Position numbers and translations under genes: made by a program. Shown piece after piece: positions 7,704-15,685 of a DNA stretch of 64,000 nt. Source of the DNA: Demequina sp. NBRC 110057 (GTDB lineage: Bacteria; Actinomycetota; Actinomycetes; Actinomycetales; Demequinaceae); contig NZ_BBRN01000004.1 of assembly GCF_002090175.1 (NCBI RefSeq), positions 62,001 through 126,000 of the forward strand, read 5' to 3'. Below the pieces are notes generated by a model. The model ran no database searches. It was not told the DNA's origin and saw nothing but the letters and a program-made list of their open reading frames with translations. Every line of letters starts with the position of its first letter. Within the stretch, counting starts at the first letter, position 1.

Positions 7704-8318
7704 ATGTTTTCGACCCGTACCCTGGCGCGCCACGGCGCCGCCGTGACAGTGCTCGCCCTCGCCCTCGCCGCCTGCGCGGCCGACCCCGCCGAGGCGCCGA
7801 GCGCCGACGCGTCGGCGACCACCGCATCGGCCGCCGACGAGATCCTCGCGGCCCACGACCTCGCCGGCCTCACCGCCCGCGAGGTGATCGACACGCTCGA
7901 CGCGACGGCGCTCGAGGACCGCGACGCCGAGCTGATGGCCTCGATCCGCCCCGACGAGCTACTGCTCACCGATGCCGACGGCACCGAGGCGAGCCTGCCC
8001 ATGCCGGACGACGCGTTCTACGTGTCGCTCGCGCCGTACGTCGACTCCACCCATGAGTGCTACTTCCACTCCCTGACCACCTGCACGGGCGAGATGCAGG
8101 CCGAGGATATCGATGTCACGGTGACCGACGTGGCGACGGGCGAGGTGCTGGTCGACGAGGAGATGACCACCTTCGCGAACGGCTTCGTGGGGCTGTGGCT
8201 GCCGCGCGACGCCGAGGTGGACGTCACCATCACGCAGGATGGCCTGACCGCCACCGAGCGGCTCACGACCGACGACGCCGACGACGCGACCTGCGTCACC
8301 ACGATGCAGCTCGCGTAG
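7704..8318 (+). CDS. cueP: CueP-family periplasmic/extracytoplasmic copper-binding lipoprotein
   Basis: A 204-residue lipoprotein. The signal ends in a lipobox LALAAC with Cys24 as acylation site. The mature part carries the CueP core: ILAAHDLAGLTAREVIDTL, MASIRPDELLLT, LPMPDDAFYVSLAPYVDSTHE, the CYFHSLTTC pair (Cys119, Cys127), ANGFVGLWLPRD and a late Cys197. These three cysteines are the conserved copper-site cysteines of the family. In Salmonella CueP stores copper and supplies it to superoxide dismutase. AAAGGA precedes the ATG. It probably acts with the upstream small membrane protein. Confidence 0.88.
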   Translation: MFSTRTLARHGAAVTVLALALAACAADPAEAPSADASATTASAADEILAAHDLAGLTAREVIDTLDATALEDRDAELMASIRPDELLLTDADGTEASLPMPDDAFYVSLAPYVDSTHECYFHSLTTCTGEMQAEDIDVTVTDVATGEVLVDEEMTTFANGFVGLWLPRDAEVDVTITQDGLTATERLTTDDADDATCVTTMQLA

Positions 8319-8367
8319 CGGCGCGGCCGCCGGGGTCGGCGTCGGTGGCGCGCGCTACTGTGCACGC

Positions 8368-9774
8368 GTGGACATCGACGTCGTCAATCCTGCCGACGGG
8401 ACCGTGCTCGCCACGGTCCCGCTGACCTCGGCGGCCCAGGTCGCCTCGCTTACTGCCGAGGCGGAACGGGTGTTCCGCTCGCGCGTCTGGTCGGGCCTGG
8501 CGCCCCGCGAGCGTGCCGCGGCGATGCTGCGGCTCGCCGACCTGATGGAGCGCGACGCCGAGGTGCTCGCGCGGCTCGACTCTGAGGACGCCGGCAAGCC
8601 CATCACGGAGGCGCGCGAGGGCGACATCCCCGGCGCCATCGAGTCGATCAGGTGGTTCGCCGAGGCGGCGGACAAGCTCGCGGGCACGGCCCCTGCCACG
8701 GCCCCCGGCGTGCTCGCCTACACGGTGCGCGAGCCGTTCGGTGTGGTCGCCGCGATCCTGCCGTGGAACTATCCGCTCGCCATGGCGGCCTGGAAGATCG
8801 GCCCGGCCCTCGTCGCCGGCAACTGCCTCATCCTCAAGCCGGCCGATGCCACGCCCAGGTCGGTCCTGCACGTCGCCTCGCTCGCGCTCGAGGCCGGGAT
8901 CCCGCCCGCCGTGCTCACCGTCGCGACGGGGGACGGGCCCACCACGGGCGCCGCGCTCGCTGCCGACCCGCGCATCGGTGCCCTGTCCTTCACCGGGTCG
9001 ACGGCGACCGGCCGCGCGATCCTCGAGGCGTCGGCCCGCTCCAACCTCAAGCGCGCGAGCCTCGAGATGGGCGGCAAGGCGCCCCACGTCGTGATGCCCG
9101 ACGCGCTCGGCCTGGGCGACGCGCTCATCGATGGCATCACGGAGGCGGCGTTCCTCACGGCGGGCCAGAACTGCACCGCCGGCTCGCGAATCCTGGTGCA
9201 CGAGTCGATCCACGACGAGGTGGTAGAGCGGCTCGCCGCAGCCGCGTCCGCGCTCGTGCTGGGCGACCCTGCCGACCCGGCGACCCAGGTGGGGCCGGTC
9301 ATCAATGTTGCGGCGGCCGACCGCATCCTCGCGGCCATCGACGGCGCGGTGTCCCGCGGCGCCGTGGCGGTCGCCGGTGGCGGCGAGGTAGCGGTGGTGG
9401 AGGGAGGGCGCTACGTCGCCCCGACGGTCCTCGCGAACGTTGACCCCGCCGACCCGATCCTCACCACGGAGATCTTCGGGCCCGTCACGACCGTGCAGCG
9501 CTTCTCGACCCGCGAGGAGGCGATCGCGCTCGCCAATGCCGTCGAGTACGGCCTCCAGGCCACGGTGTGGACGGCGCGCCTGGACGATGCGCTCGCTTTG
9601 GCCGGTGGGATCGAGGCGGGCACCGTGTCCGTGGGGGCGTACAGCGAGGGCGACATGACAGTGCCGTTTGGCGGCTGGAAGGCGTCGGGATTCGGCGGCG
9701 CCGAGAAGTCCCTCGCGGCCTTCCACCAGTGGACCCGCGAGAAGGCGGTGTGGATCGAGCTGCCCGCGGACTGA
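8368..9774 (+). CDS. NAD-dependent aldehyde dehydrogenase
   Basis: A 468-residue aldehyde dehydrogenase. The oxyanion Asn135 is in LPWNYPLA, the cofactor motif in SFTGSTATG (about 207-215), the general base Glu233 in SLEMGGKAPHVV and the nucleophile Cys269 in AGQNCTAGSR. Overall it resembles gamma-aminobutyraldehyde or betaine-aldehyde dehydrogenases, but the substrate is not certain. GTG 8368 is the start; TACTGT at 8356-8361 is 6 bases upstream, so the message is probably leaderless. A strong hairpin follows the stop. Confidence 0.9.
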   Translation: MDIDVVNPADGTVLATVPLTSAAQVASLTAEAERVFRSRVWSGLAPRERAAAMLRLADLMERDAEVLARLDSEDAGKPITEAREGDIPGAIESIRWFAEAADKLAGTAPATAPGVLAYTVREPFGVVAAILPWNYPLAMAAWKIGPALVAGNCLILKPADATPRSVLHVASLALEAGIPPAVLTVATGDGPTTGAALAADPRIGALSFTGSTATGRAILEASARSNLKRASLEMGGKAPHVVMPDALGLGDALIDGITEAAFLTAGQNCTAGSRILVHESIHDEVVERLAAAASALVLGDPADPATQVGPVINVAAADRILAAIDGAVSRGAVAVAGGGEVAVVEGGRYVAPTVLANVDPADPILTTEIFGPVTTVQRFSTREEAIALANAVEYGLQATVWTARLDDALALAGGIEAGTVSVGAYSEGDMTVPFGGWKASGFGGAEKSLAAFHQWTREKAVWIELPAD

Positions 9775-9808
9775 CGCTCCGTCGCGCGCCGACCCCCGAC
9801 GCGACGAC

Positions 9809-9833
9809 GCCCCCGGAGCGTGGCTCCGGGGGC
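9809..9833. terminator. Hairpin between convergent genes
   Basis: A perfect 11-base-pair stem GCCCCCGGAGC / GCTCCGGGGGC with a 3-base loop, without a T-tract, lies between the aldehyde dehydrogenase and the convergent MFS gene. It probably ends transcription from both sides. Confidence 0.6.
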
Positions 9834-9906
9834 ATCGTGCGGCGGCTGGACGGGGACGCTTCGCAGCGTGCCCGGCTCGCCGGAGGTGGCGAGGGTTAGG
9901 GACGCG

Positions 9907-11466
9907 TCACCGCGTGCCAGCCTCGCCGGATGGGGAGCCGTCGGCGGCATCGGCCACCGCGACGGGGACCTCGGCGCCCGACAGGGGTGCGGCGGCCAGC
10001 TCGGCCTCTGCGCGCTCCTCGGCCGTGGGCTCCGTGATGGTGACCTCCTGCGTGGGACGGAAGCGCACCAGCAGCGCAGCCGTGACGGCGGCGACCAGCA
10101 CGGCAGCGACCGACACCCACATGGCGGTGGTGAAGCCGTGGACCGCGGCCTGGGCCTGGTCCGCGTCGAGCCCGCCGTTGTCGGTGATCCACCGCGCCGT
10201 GGCGTTGGCGGCCACCGTGTTGAGCAACGCGATGCCGATCGAGCCGCCCACCTGCTGGGTGGTGTTGAGCGTCGCCGAGACCACGCCCGCATCGGTGCCG
10301 CGCACCCCGCCGGTGGCGGTCGCCATCGACGGCATGAACGTCATGCCCATGCCGAGCCCCAGGAAGATCAGGCCGGGGAACACGTGCAGCCAGTACGAGG
10401 AGCCGACCTCGATCTGCGTGAGGAACGCGAGGGATCCCGCCGCCAGCAGCAGGCCGGGGATCATGAGGCGGCGCGGGCCCACCCGGGGGAGCAGGCGGGC
10501 GGAGATGCCCACCGAGCCGGTCATCATGCCGACGACCATGGGAAGGAACGCGACGCCCGTCTTCATGGGGGAGAAGCCCTGGATGCCCTGCAGGTAGTAG
10601 GTGAGAAACAGGAAAACGCCGAACATGCCGATCTGGCTCAGCCCCACGGCGGCGAGCGCCCCCACGCGGTTGCGGTCGCGCAGCAGGTGCAGGGGCAGGA
10701 GGGCGTGCGGGGTGCGGCGCTCGACGGCGACGAACACTGCCATGAGGATCACTCCCGCCGCGAGCGAGCCGAGCACGATGGCCGAGCCCCAGCCGTCCGT
10801 CTCCGCCTCCGACAGGCCGTAGACGATCGCGAGCAGTCCGGCCGAGGCGAGCACGGCGCCGGGGATGTCGAGGCGCACGCGCACGTCGCCGCTGCCGCGG
10901 TCGTGAAGGAACAGCGAGGCGCCGATGACGGCGACGATGGCGATGGGCACGTTGACCATGAGGGTCCAGCGCCAGTCGACGTACTGGGTGAGGGCGCCGC
11001 CGAGGATGAGGCCGATCGCGGCGCCACCTCCCGCGATCGCTCCGTAGATGCCGAGCGCCCTGGCGCGCTCCTTAGCTTCGGTGAAGGTGACGTTGAGCAT
11101 CGACAGTGCCGCGGGAGCGAGCAGGGCGGCGAAGACACCCTGGAGGGCTCGGGCGGAGATGAGCATCTCGAAGTTGCTGGCGACGCCGCCGAGCGCGGAG
11201 GCGCCGGCGAAGCCGATGAGGCCGATGAGCAGGGTGCGCTTGCGGCCGATGACGTCGCCGAGGCGCCCGCCGAGCAGCAGCAGGCCGCCGAACGCGAGCG
11301 TGTAGGCGGTGATGACCCACTGGCGGTCGGCGTCGGAGATGCCGAGGTCGGCCTGCGCGGTGGGCAGCGCGATGTTGACGATGGTCATGTCGAGCACGAC
11401 CATGAGCTGCGCGAGGCCGATGGCGGCCAGTCCCCACCAGCGGCGGGGATCGGGGGTGGTGTCCAT
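9907..11466 (-). CDS. MFS multidrug exporter, DHA2 (14-helix, EmrB/QacA) family
   Basis: A 519-residue transporter with about 14 hydrophobic helices. Motif A is GGRLGDVIGRKRTLLIG, motif C of drug antiporters appears in IAGGGAAIGLILGGAL, and helix 1 shows the DHA2 signature LDMTIVNIALPTAQADLG. The C-terminal 45 residues are hydrophilic. It faces a TetR regulator across a 259-base intergenic region, the common layout of a drug-inducible efflux pump. Substrates unknown. Confidence 0.9.
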   Translation of the reverse strand: MDTTPDPRRWWGLAAIGLAQLMVVLDMTIVNIALPTAQADLGISDADRQWVITAYTLAFGGLLLLGGRLGDVIGRKRTLLIGLIGFAGASALGGVASNFEMLISARALQGVFAALLAPAALSMLNVTFTEAKERARALGIYGAIAGGGAAIGLILGGALTQYVDWRWTLMVNVPIAIVAVIGASLFLHDRGSGDVRVRLDIPGAVLASAGLLAIVYGLSEAETDGWGSAIVLGSLAAGVILMAVFVAVERRTPHALLPLHLLRDRNRVGALAAVGLSQIGMFGVFLFLTYYLQGIQGFSPMKTGVAFLPMVVGMMTGSVGISARLLPRVGPRRLMIPGLLLAAGSLAFLTQIEVGSSYWLHVFPGLIFLGLGMGMTFMPSMATATGGVRGTDAGVVSATLNTTQQVGGSIGIALLNTVAANATARWITDNGGLDADQAQAAVHGFTTAMWVSVAAVLVAAVTAALLVRFRPTQEVTITEPTAEERAEAELAAAPLSGAEVPVAVADAADGSPSGEAGTR

Positions 11467-11725
11467 GGGGGACCTTTCGTGGAAGGGCGCGCACCGGCAC
11501 GGGTGGCCGATGCGGGCGGCGCTGTCCGTGGGGTGCCGGAGGGCGGTGGCTTGCCCCGGGCGTGCGGCCCCGGTGGGGCCGCGGTTGACGGCGAGGGCTC
11601 TTGTGGAACTTCCTAGCCGTCCGGTAAGTTACGTAGATGACGATAGGCGTCTGCTAGCCGGGCGTCAAGTAAGTTTGCCGAAGTTTTTCTGTCAGTGCCA
11701 GCGAGGCACGAAGGAGGCATCCGTG

Positions 11726-12289
11726 ATGGCCGAGGCCGCGACGCGCAGGCGTGGTGACACGCGCGAGCGCATCCAGGAGGTCGCTCTCGAGCGGTTCACC
11801 GCCAACGGCTACGACCAGACGTCGCTGCGGGAGATCGCCGAGGACCTGGGCGTCACGAAGGCGGCCCTGTACTACCACTTCAAGTCGAAGGAGGAGATCC
11901 TCGACGGTCTCCTCGCGAGCGTTGCGCAGCAGGTGGACGATCTTGTCGCCTGGATGCGCGAGGAGCCGCCCACGCACAAGCGGCGCATCGAGATGATCCG
12001 GCGCCTGGGCGACATCACCCGCGGCGCCGGCGGCGGCGTGCTCCAGTGCGTGCAGCAGAACGAGGTGGCGCTGGCCAACATGGGCCGCACCACCGAGCTG
12101 GTGCACCACATGAAGCAGCAGTTGTGGGACGCCGCGCTTCCCGCTGACGCGCCCCTCGAGGACAAGCTCAGCATGCGCATGGCCGTGATGGCAGTGCTCA
12201 TCTCGTCGAAGCCCGACTCGGACCTCGGCGGCACCGCGACCGAGCGCGCCGCCGCGGCGCAGGTCGTCGCTGCCCGCCTCGTGCCTTAG
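11726..12289 (+). CDS. TetR-family transcriptional regulator
   Basis: A 187-residue regulator. Residues 10-60 form the TetR HTH: RERIQEVALERFTANGYDQT, SLREIAEDLGVTKAALYYHF, KSKEEILDG. The rest is a helical ligand domain. ATG 11726 follows AAGGAGG by 8 bases. A weak promoter (TTGTGG 11601-11606, TAAGTT 11625-11630) and two GTAAGTT direct repeats lie upstream. It is divergent from the MFS exporter and probably represses it. Its stop overlaps the convergent next gene by 4 bases. Confidence 0.9.
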   Translation: MAEAATRRRGDTRERIQEVALERFTANGYDQTSLREIAEDLGVTKAALYYHFKSKEEILDGLLASVAQQVDDLVAWMREEPPTHKRRIEMIRRLGDITRGAGGGVLQCVQQNEVALANMGRTTELVHHMKQQLWDAALPADAPLEDKLSMRMAVMAVLISSKPDSDLGGTATERAAAAQVVAARLVP

Positions 12290-13170
12290 TCGCTCTCGCG
12301 GTACTCGAGCACCGCGTCACATGCTTCGAGGAGTCGCTCGCGCAGCGGCGCCGCCCTGCGCGTGAACTCGCGCTGACGCGACGCGTACTCGCTCTTTCCC
12401 TCGGGCGTCTCCACGGCGATGGGGGCGAGCCCGTACGAGGACACGTCGTACGGCGAGGCTTGCATGTCGACGTAGCGCACGTCGCGCGCCAATGCGAAGC
12501 AGTCGAGAAGGAGGTCGCCCGGCACGGCGGGCCCCAGCTTGAATGCCCACTTGTACAGGTCCATCGTCGCGTGGAGGCAGCCGGGCTGATCCATCGCCAC
12601 TTGGTTCTCGCGCGTCAGCCGGTGCGCGTTAAGCGGCGCGGCCTCGGGCGTGAAGAAGCGGAACGCGTCGATGTGCGTGCACACCAGGGGATTGGCCTCC
12701 ACGGCGGCATCGGTGCCGCCCTGGCCGAGCCGCAGGGGAAGCGGGTGGCGCAGGTCCTCGCCGGCGCGGTAGACCATCGCCCACTCGTGCATCCCGAAGC
12801 AGCCCAGTAGTGGTTTGCGGCCGGCGGTGGCAGCCAGAAGCCGACGGATCTGCGCGACGGCGTCGCCGCGCTCGGCAGCGAAGGCCGCCGCGTCCATCGT
12901 CGTCACGCCGTCGCTCGAGGTGACGTACCAGCGGTAGCCCGCGTGCGCATCGGCCACCTGCAGGCCGACGCCGATGCCCGGGTGCCAGCGCCGCACCTGG
13001 GCGGGCTTCAGGCCGTAGTACTCGAAAAGGAAGTCCTCGATCGCGTGCCGCTCACCGCGTGCGACGCGCTCGCGGCGGCCGGCGGTGAGGGCATCGGCCC
13101 GCTCCTCGTGGGCCGATGCCCGCTCGCGCCAGGCGGCGGGGCTCAGCACGGTGGCGGCGAGGGTGGGCAT
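12286..13170 (-). CDS. Actinobacterial conserved protein, often labelled 3-methyladenine DNA glycosylase
   Basis: A 294-residue soluble protein. Conserved blocks are LSPAAWRERASAHEER, HAIEDFLFEYYGLKPAQVR, RRWHPGIGV, LLGCFGMHEWAMVYR and DLYKWAFKLGP. Databases commonly name this family 3-methyladenine DNA glycosylase, but it shows none of the helix-hairpin-helix features of AlkA, nor obvious Tag or MPG motifs, so the activity is doubtful. ATG 13170 is chosen: GACAAT (13183 to 13178) lies 7 bases upstream, as for leaderless genes elsewhere here. Confidence 0.65.
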   Translation of the reverse strand: MPTLAATVLSPAAWRERASAHEERADALTAGRRERVARGERHAIEDFLFEYYGLKPAQVRRWHPGIGVGLQVADAHAGYRWYVTSSDGVTTMDAAAFAAERGDAVAQIRRLLAATAGRKPLLGCFGMHEWAMVYRAGEDLRHPLPLRLGQGGTDAAVEANPLVCTHIDAFRFFTPEAAPLNAHRLTRENQVAMDQPGCLHATMDLYKWAFKLGPAVPGDLLLDCFALARDVRYVDMQASPYDVSSYGLAPIAVETPEGKSEYASRQREFTRRAAPLRERLLEACDAVLEYRESD

Positions 13171-13271
13171 GGCGCCCATTGTCTCAGGGCGCGAAGGGGG
13201 CACGACAGTACCTCCCTCCCGGGGCATGCGGCGGGGTGAACTGGGTGTTGGCATCGACGAGAGGAGTTTCT

Positions 13272-13598
13272 ATGTCTGACGACACCATGACGCCCATGCA
13301 GCGGATGCTGGGCGACACCGCACCCACCTTTACCTCGCTCACGGACGACGTCCTGTTCGGCCAGGTCTGGTCGCGCACCGAGGCACTGAGCGCGCGCGAC
13401 CGCAGCCTCGTGACCATCACGAGCCTCGTGACGGCGGGCAACACAGAGCAGCTGAGCGCGCACATCCCGATGGGGCTCGACAACGGGCTCACCCGCGACG
13501 AGATCGTCGAGGCGATCACCCACGTGGCGTTCTACGCCGGCTGGCCCCGCGCCGTCTCCGCTCTCACCCTCGCCCAGCGCCTCTTCGCCGAGCGCTGA
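13272..13598 (+). CDS. Carboxymuconolactone decarboxylase-family protein
   Basis: A 108-residue single CMD/AhpD-like domain with SARDRSLVTITSLVTAG, NTEQLSAHIPMGLDNGLTRD and EIVEAITHVAFYAGWPRAVS. The usual Cys-x-x-Cys pair of AhpD is absent, so this is the decarboxylase-like subgroup rather than a peroxidase reductant. GAGGAG precedes the ATG. It is followed 31 bases later by a cupin gene; CMD plus cupin pairs are common and probably handle small oxidised carbon compounds, but the substrate is unknown. Confidence 0.85.
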   Translation: MSDDTMTPMQRMLGDTAPTFTSLTDDVLFGQVWSRTEALSARDRSLVTITSLVTAGNTEQLSAHIPMGLDNGLTRDEIVEAITHVAFYAGWPRAVSALTLAQRLFAER

Positions 13599-13629
13599 CG
13601 CGCGCCGCTCCCCATCGACAGGAGAACCC

Positions 13630-14031
13630 ATGGACATCCAGCAGAAGGTACCCACCGTGAAGAATCCCCCCGAGCAGTTCGCCGGCGACGTGTGGGTGGA
13701 CCCGCTCGTCGCGCCGCGCGACGGAGACCAGCGCACGGTCGTCGCGAAGGTGCGCTTCGCGCCCGGCGCGCGCACGGCCTGGCACTCTCACGAGCGCGGG
13801 CAGTTCCTGCATGTGACCGAGGGCGTCGCCTACTTTGGCGGCCGCGACGGCCGCATCATCGAGGTCCACCCCGGCCAGACGCTATACACGCCGCCGGGCG
13901 AGGACCACTGGCACGCGGCGGGCGAGGACACCTTCATGGAGCACCTCGCGATCCTCGAGAACGGCGACGACCCCGCGGTGACCACCACGTGGAAGGAGCA
14001 CGTCACGGACGAGGAGCTGGGCAGGGCCTAA
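13630..14031 (+). CDS. Cupin-domain protein
   Basis: A 133-residue single cupin_2 barrel. Motif 1 is TAWHSHERGQFLHVTEG, giving two histidines and a glutamate-like position; motif 2 is TPPGEDHWHAAGED. These supply the metal ligands. Small cupins paired with a carboxymuconolactone decarboxylase-like protein often act as quercetinase-, isomerase- or detoxification-type enzymes; no specific reaction can be given. The stop overlaps the convergent membrane protein gene by 4 bases. Confidence 0.85.
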   Translation: MDIQQKVPTVKNPPEQFAGDVWVDPLVAPRDGDQRTVVAKVRFAPGARTAWHSHERGQFLHVTEGVAYFGGRDGRIIEVHPGQTLYTPPGEDHWHAAGEDTFMEHLAILENGDDPAVTTTWKEHVTDEELGRA

Positions 14032-15116
14032 CGGCCGCCGGCATGGTCGGAGGGCGTGGGCGCCACGCGCGGTGCCCACGCCTCGGCCGCCCGGGTGGAC
14101 CACGCCGTGAGCCATCGTTCGAGCGGGCCGGCGCCGAGCCGCCAGCGCCACAGCGAGCACGTCAGCACGATGCCGGCCCACATCGCGACCAGCGATACGT
14201 TGGACGGCTGCCACACGATCTCGGTGCCGACCGCAGCGATGACGATGAGGTGGCCCACGTAGGCGGTGAGGGCCATCGCACCCACGGCCATCACCGGCCA
14301 CAGCAGGGTGCGGGCGCGCCTGGCAAGCCACAGCGACGCCCCGATGGCGGCGCACGCTACGGAGACATCACCCAGCATCTCGGGCGGCGAATAACTGTGC
14401 GCCTCGAGGTCGAGCCACCACGACCCCGGGCTCACCCCGGCGGCCTCGGCGGCCATCACGGCGAGCCGCGACACGGCGAAGCCGCACGCGCCCAGCCCCA
14501 CCAGGAGGAGCGCGGTCGCGTCCTCGCGAAGCCGCAGCCTGCCGATGCCGAGCCCCACCAGGACGTAGCCCATCCACGCGAGCGCCGGGTAGTACGGCCC
14601 CCACAGGGTTCCGATCACCGGGATGCCGGGGTAGGCGGGTCCCCAGAGGCTGTCCGCGGGGATGGCGGCAGCCAGCTGCGCGGCGGCGTACCCGCCCACG
14701 CCCAGGCACGCCGCCGCGAGGGCGAGCAGCCACGGGGTCGGCGCCCTGAGCAGCGGCAGCGCCAGCCAGAACATGACGCCGAGCGTGGGAAGGATCACGA
14801 CGACGGGCGTCCCGAGCAGCGCGAGTAGAAGGCCGAGACCCACGAGGATGGCGCCGCGTACCGCGATGCGGATGCGGGTGCGTCGCGCGTGGCGAGACTC
14901 CACCTCCGTCACGGCGACGCGGCCACGCGAGGTGAGCATGAGCGTCATCGACACTCCCGCCAGCACCGCGAAGAGCGCCGAGGGGAACCCGTGGGTCACC
15001 ACGAGCCACGGCCAGTCGTCCTGGTTCCCGACGTGGGCGCCCACCATGCCGAGCACGGCGATGCCGCGCGCGAGGTCGAGCCCGTCGATGCGTGACGCGG
15101 TGGGGGAGCCGGTCAC
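14028..15116 (-). CDS. Membrane acyltransferase-like protein (HGSNAT/DUF418-type)
   Basis: A 362-residue protein with about ten hydrophobic helices. It opens with SRIDGLDLARGIAVLGMVGAH, the hallmark of DUF1624/heparan-alpha-glucosaminide N-acetyltransferase-like and DUF418 proteins, with later SYSPPEMLGDVSVACAAIGA and ALTAYVGHLIVI. Such proteins probably acylate envelope sugars from the membrane. The start is GTG 15116, which overlaps the upstream gene stop (GTGA); longer readings have no family match. Function inferred from the fold family only. Confidence 0.78.
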   Translation of the reverse strand: MTGSPTASRIDGLDLARGIAVLGMVGAHVGNQDDWPWLVVTHGFPSALFAVLAGVSMTLMLTSRGRVAVTEVESRHARRTRIRIAVRGAILVGLGLLLALLGTPVVVILPTLGVMFWLALPLLRAPTPWLLALAAACLGVGGYAAAQLAAAIPADSLWGPAYPGIPVIGTLWGPYYPALAWMGYVLVGLGIGRLRLREDATALLLVGLGACGFAVSRLAVMAAEAAGVSPGSWWLDLEAHSYSPPEMLGDVSVACAAIGASLWLARRARTLLWPVMAVGAMALTAYVGHLIVIAAVGTEIVWQPSNVSLVAMWAGIVLTCSLWRWRLGAGPLERWLTAWSTRAAEAWAPRVAPTPSDHAGGR

Positions 15117-15598
15117 TCGGCCTCGGCCTTGAGGAGAACCGCCTCGCCCCACGCGTAGTGGTTGCCCAGGCACTCGTGAGCAACCTCCGCGAGCGACTCG
15201 CGTCCCAGCCACGGCCGGGCCTCGGTGTCGAAGAGGCGGTCGTCGTCGAGCCGGCGCAGCAGGGCACACATCCTGGCGTGCGACTCGATGAGCAGGTCAC
15301 GCGCCTGCCCATAGCTCCAGTGACGGTGGGCCATGTAGAGCGCGTCGTTCAGGGCGGTGAGGTCCCGCCACGTGTAGCCGGGGGCAGGGAAGTCGGGCTC
15401 CTCCTGCGCAAACTCGGCATCCAGCCAGTCAAAGAACAGCAGGTGCCAGGCGTGGAGATGGGTGAGGACGTCCGCGGTGCGGCGCCCCAGGTAGGCGTCG
15501 GTCAGGATGCGGTCGCGTCCGGCATCGGCCCGTGCCAGGAGCGCGTCGAGCCGTGCGTCGCCCTGGCTGATCAGCTCATCGACCGTGATGGGGGACAT
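15113..15598 (-). CDS. ClbS/DfsB-family four-helix bundle (DinB superfamily) protein
   Basis: A 161-residue protein beginning ITVDELISQGDARLDALLAR, with LTHLHAWHLLFFDWLDAE, PGYTWRDLTALNDALYMAHR and HECLGNHYAWGEAVL. The GYTWxDxxALN block and the spaced histidines mark the ClbS/DfsB branch of the DinB fold; ClbS in E. coli is a colibactin self-protection protein, but most members have unknown substrates. The ATG is preceded by GAGGAGG and a TACGAT box. It is coupled to the membrane acyltransferase-like gene by a 4-base overlap. Confidence 0.8.
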   Translation of the reverse strand: MSPITVDELISQGDARLDALLARADAGRDRILTDAYLGRRTADVLTHLHAWHLLFFDWLDAEFAQEEPDFPAPGYTWRDLTALNDALYMAHRHWSYGQARDLLIESHARMCALLRRLDDDRLFDTEARPWLGRESLAEVAHECLGNHYAWGEAVLLKAEAE

Positions 15599-15617
15599 GC
15601 CTCCTCATCGTAGGGGC

Positions 15618-15639
15618 GGGCGGCCCGCCGCGACAGGTG
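15618..15639. repeat. 22-base exact repeat, copy 1
   Basis: This 22-base stretch (beginning GGGCGGCCCG and ending GCGACAGGTG) occurs again, identical, at 22028-22049. Both copies lie in the region upstream of a plus-strand gene. Copy 1 is preceded by further GC palindrome (GGCGGGC-G-GCCCGCC, 15615-15629). Confidence 0.6.
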
Positions 15640-15685
15640 AGGGCTCACCGGGCACCCCTCGCCGCGCGTTGCTACTGTGGCGCGC

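Noticed and set aside
9820-11616. 598-codon plus-strand frame opposite the MFS transporter
   Set aside because: Low-complexity, His/Gly/Arg/Glu-rich; the opposite strand encodes a 14-helix transporter with intact motifs.
13272-13598. AhpD-type peroxidase reductant
   Set aside because: The carboxymuconolactone decarboxylase-like domain lacks the Cys-x-x-Cys pair required for that role.
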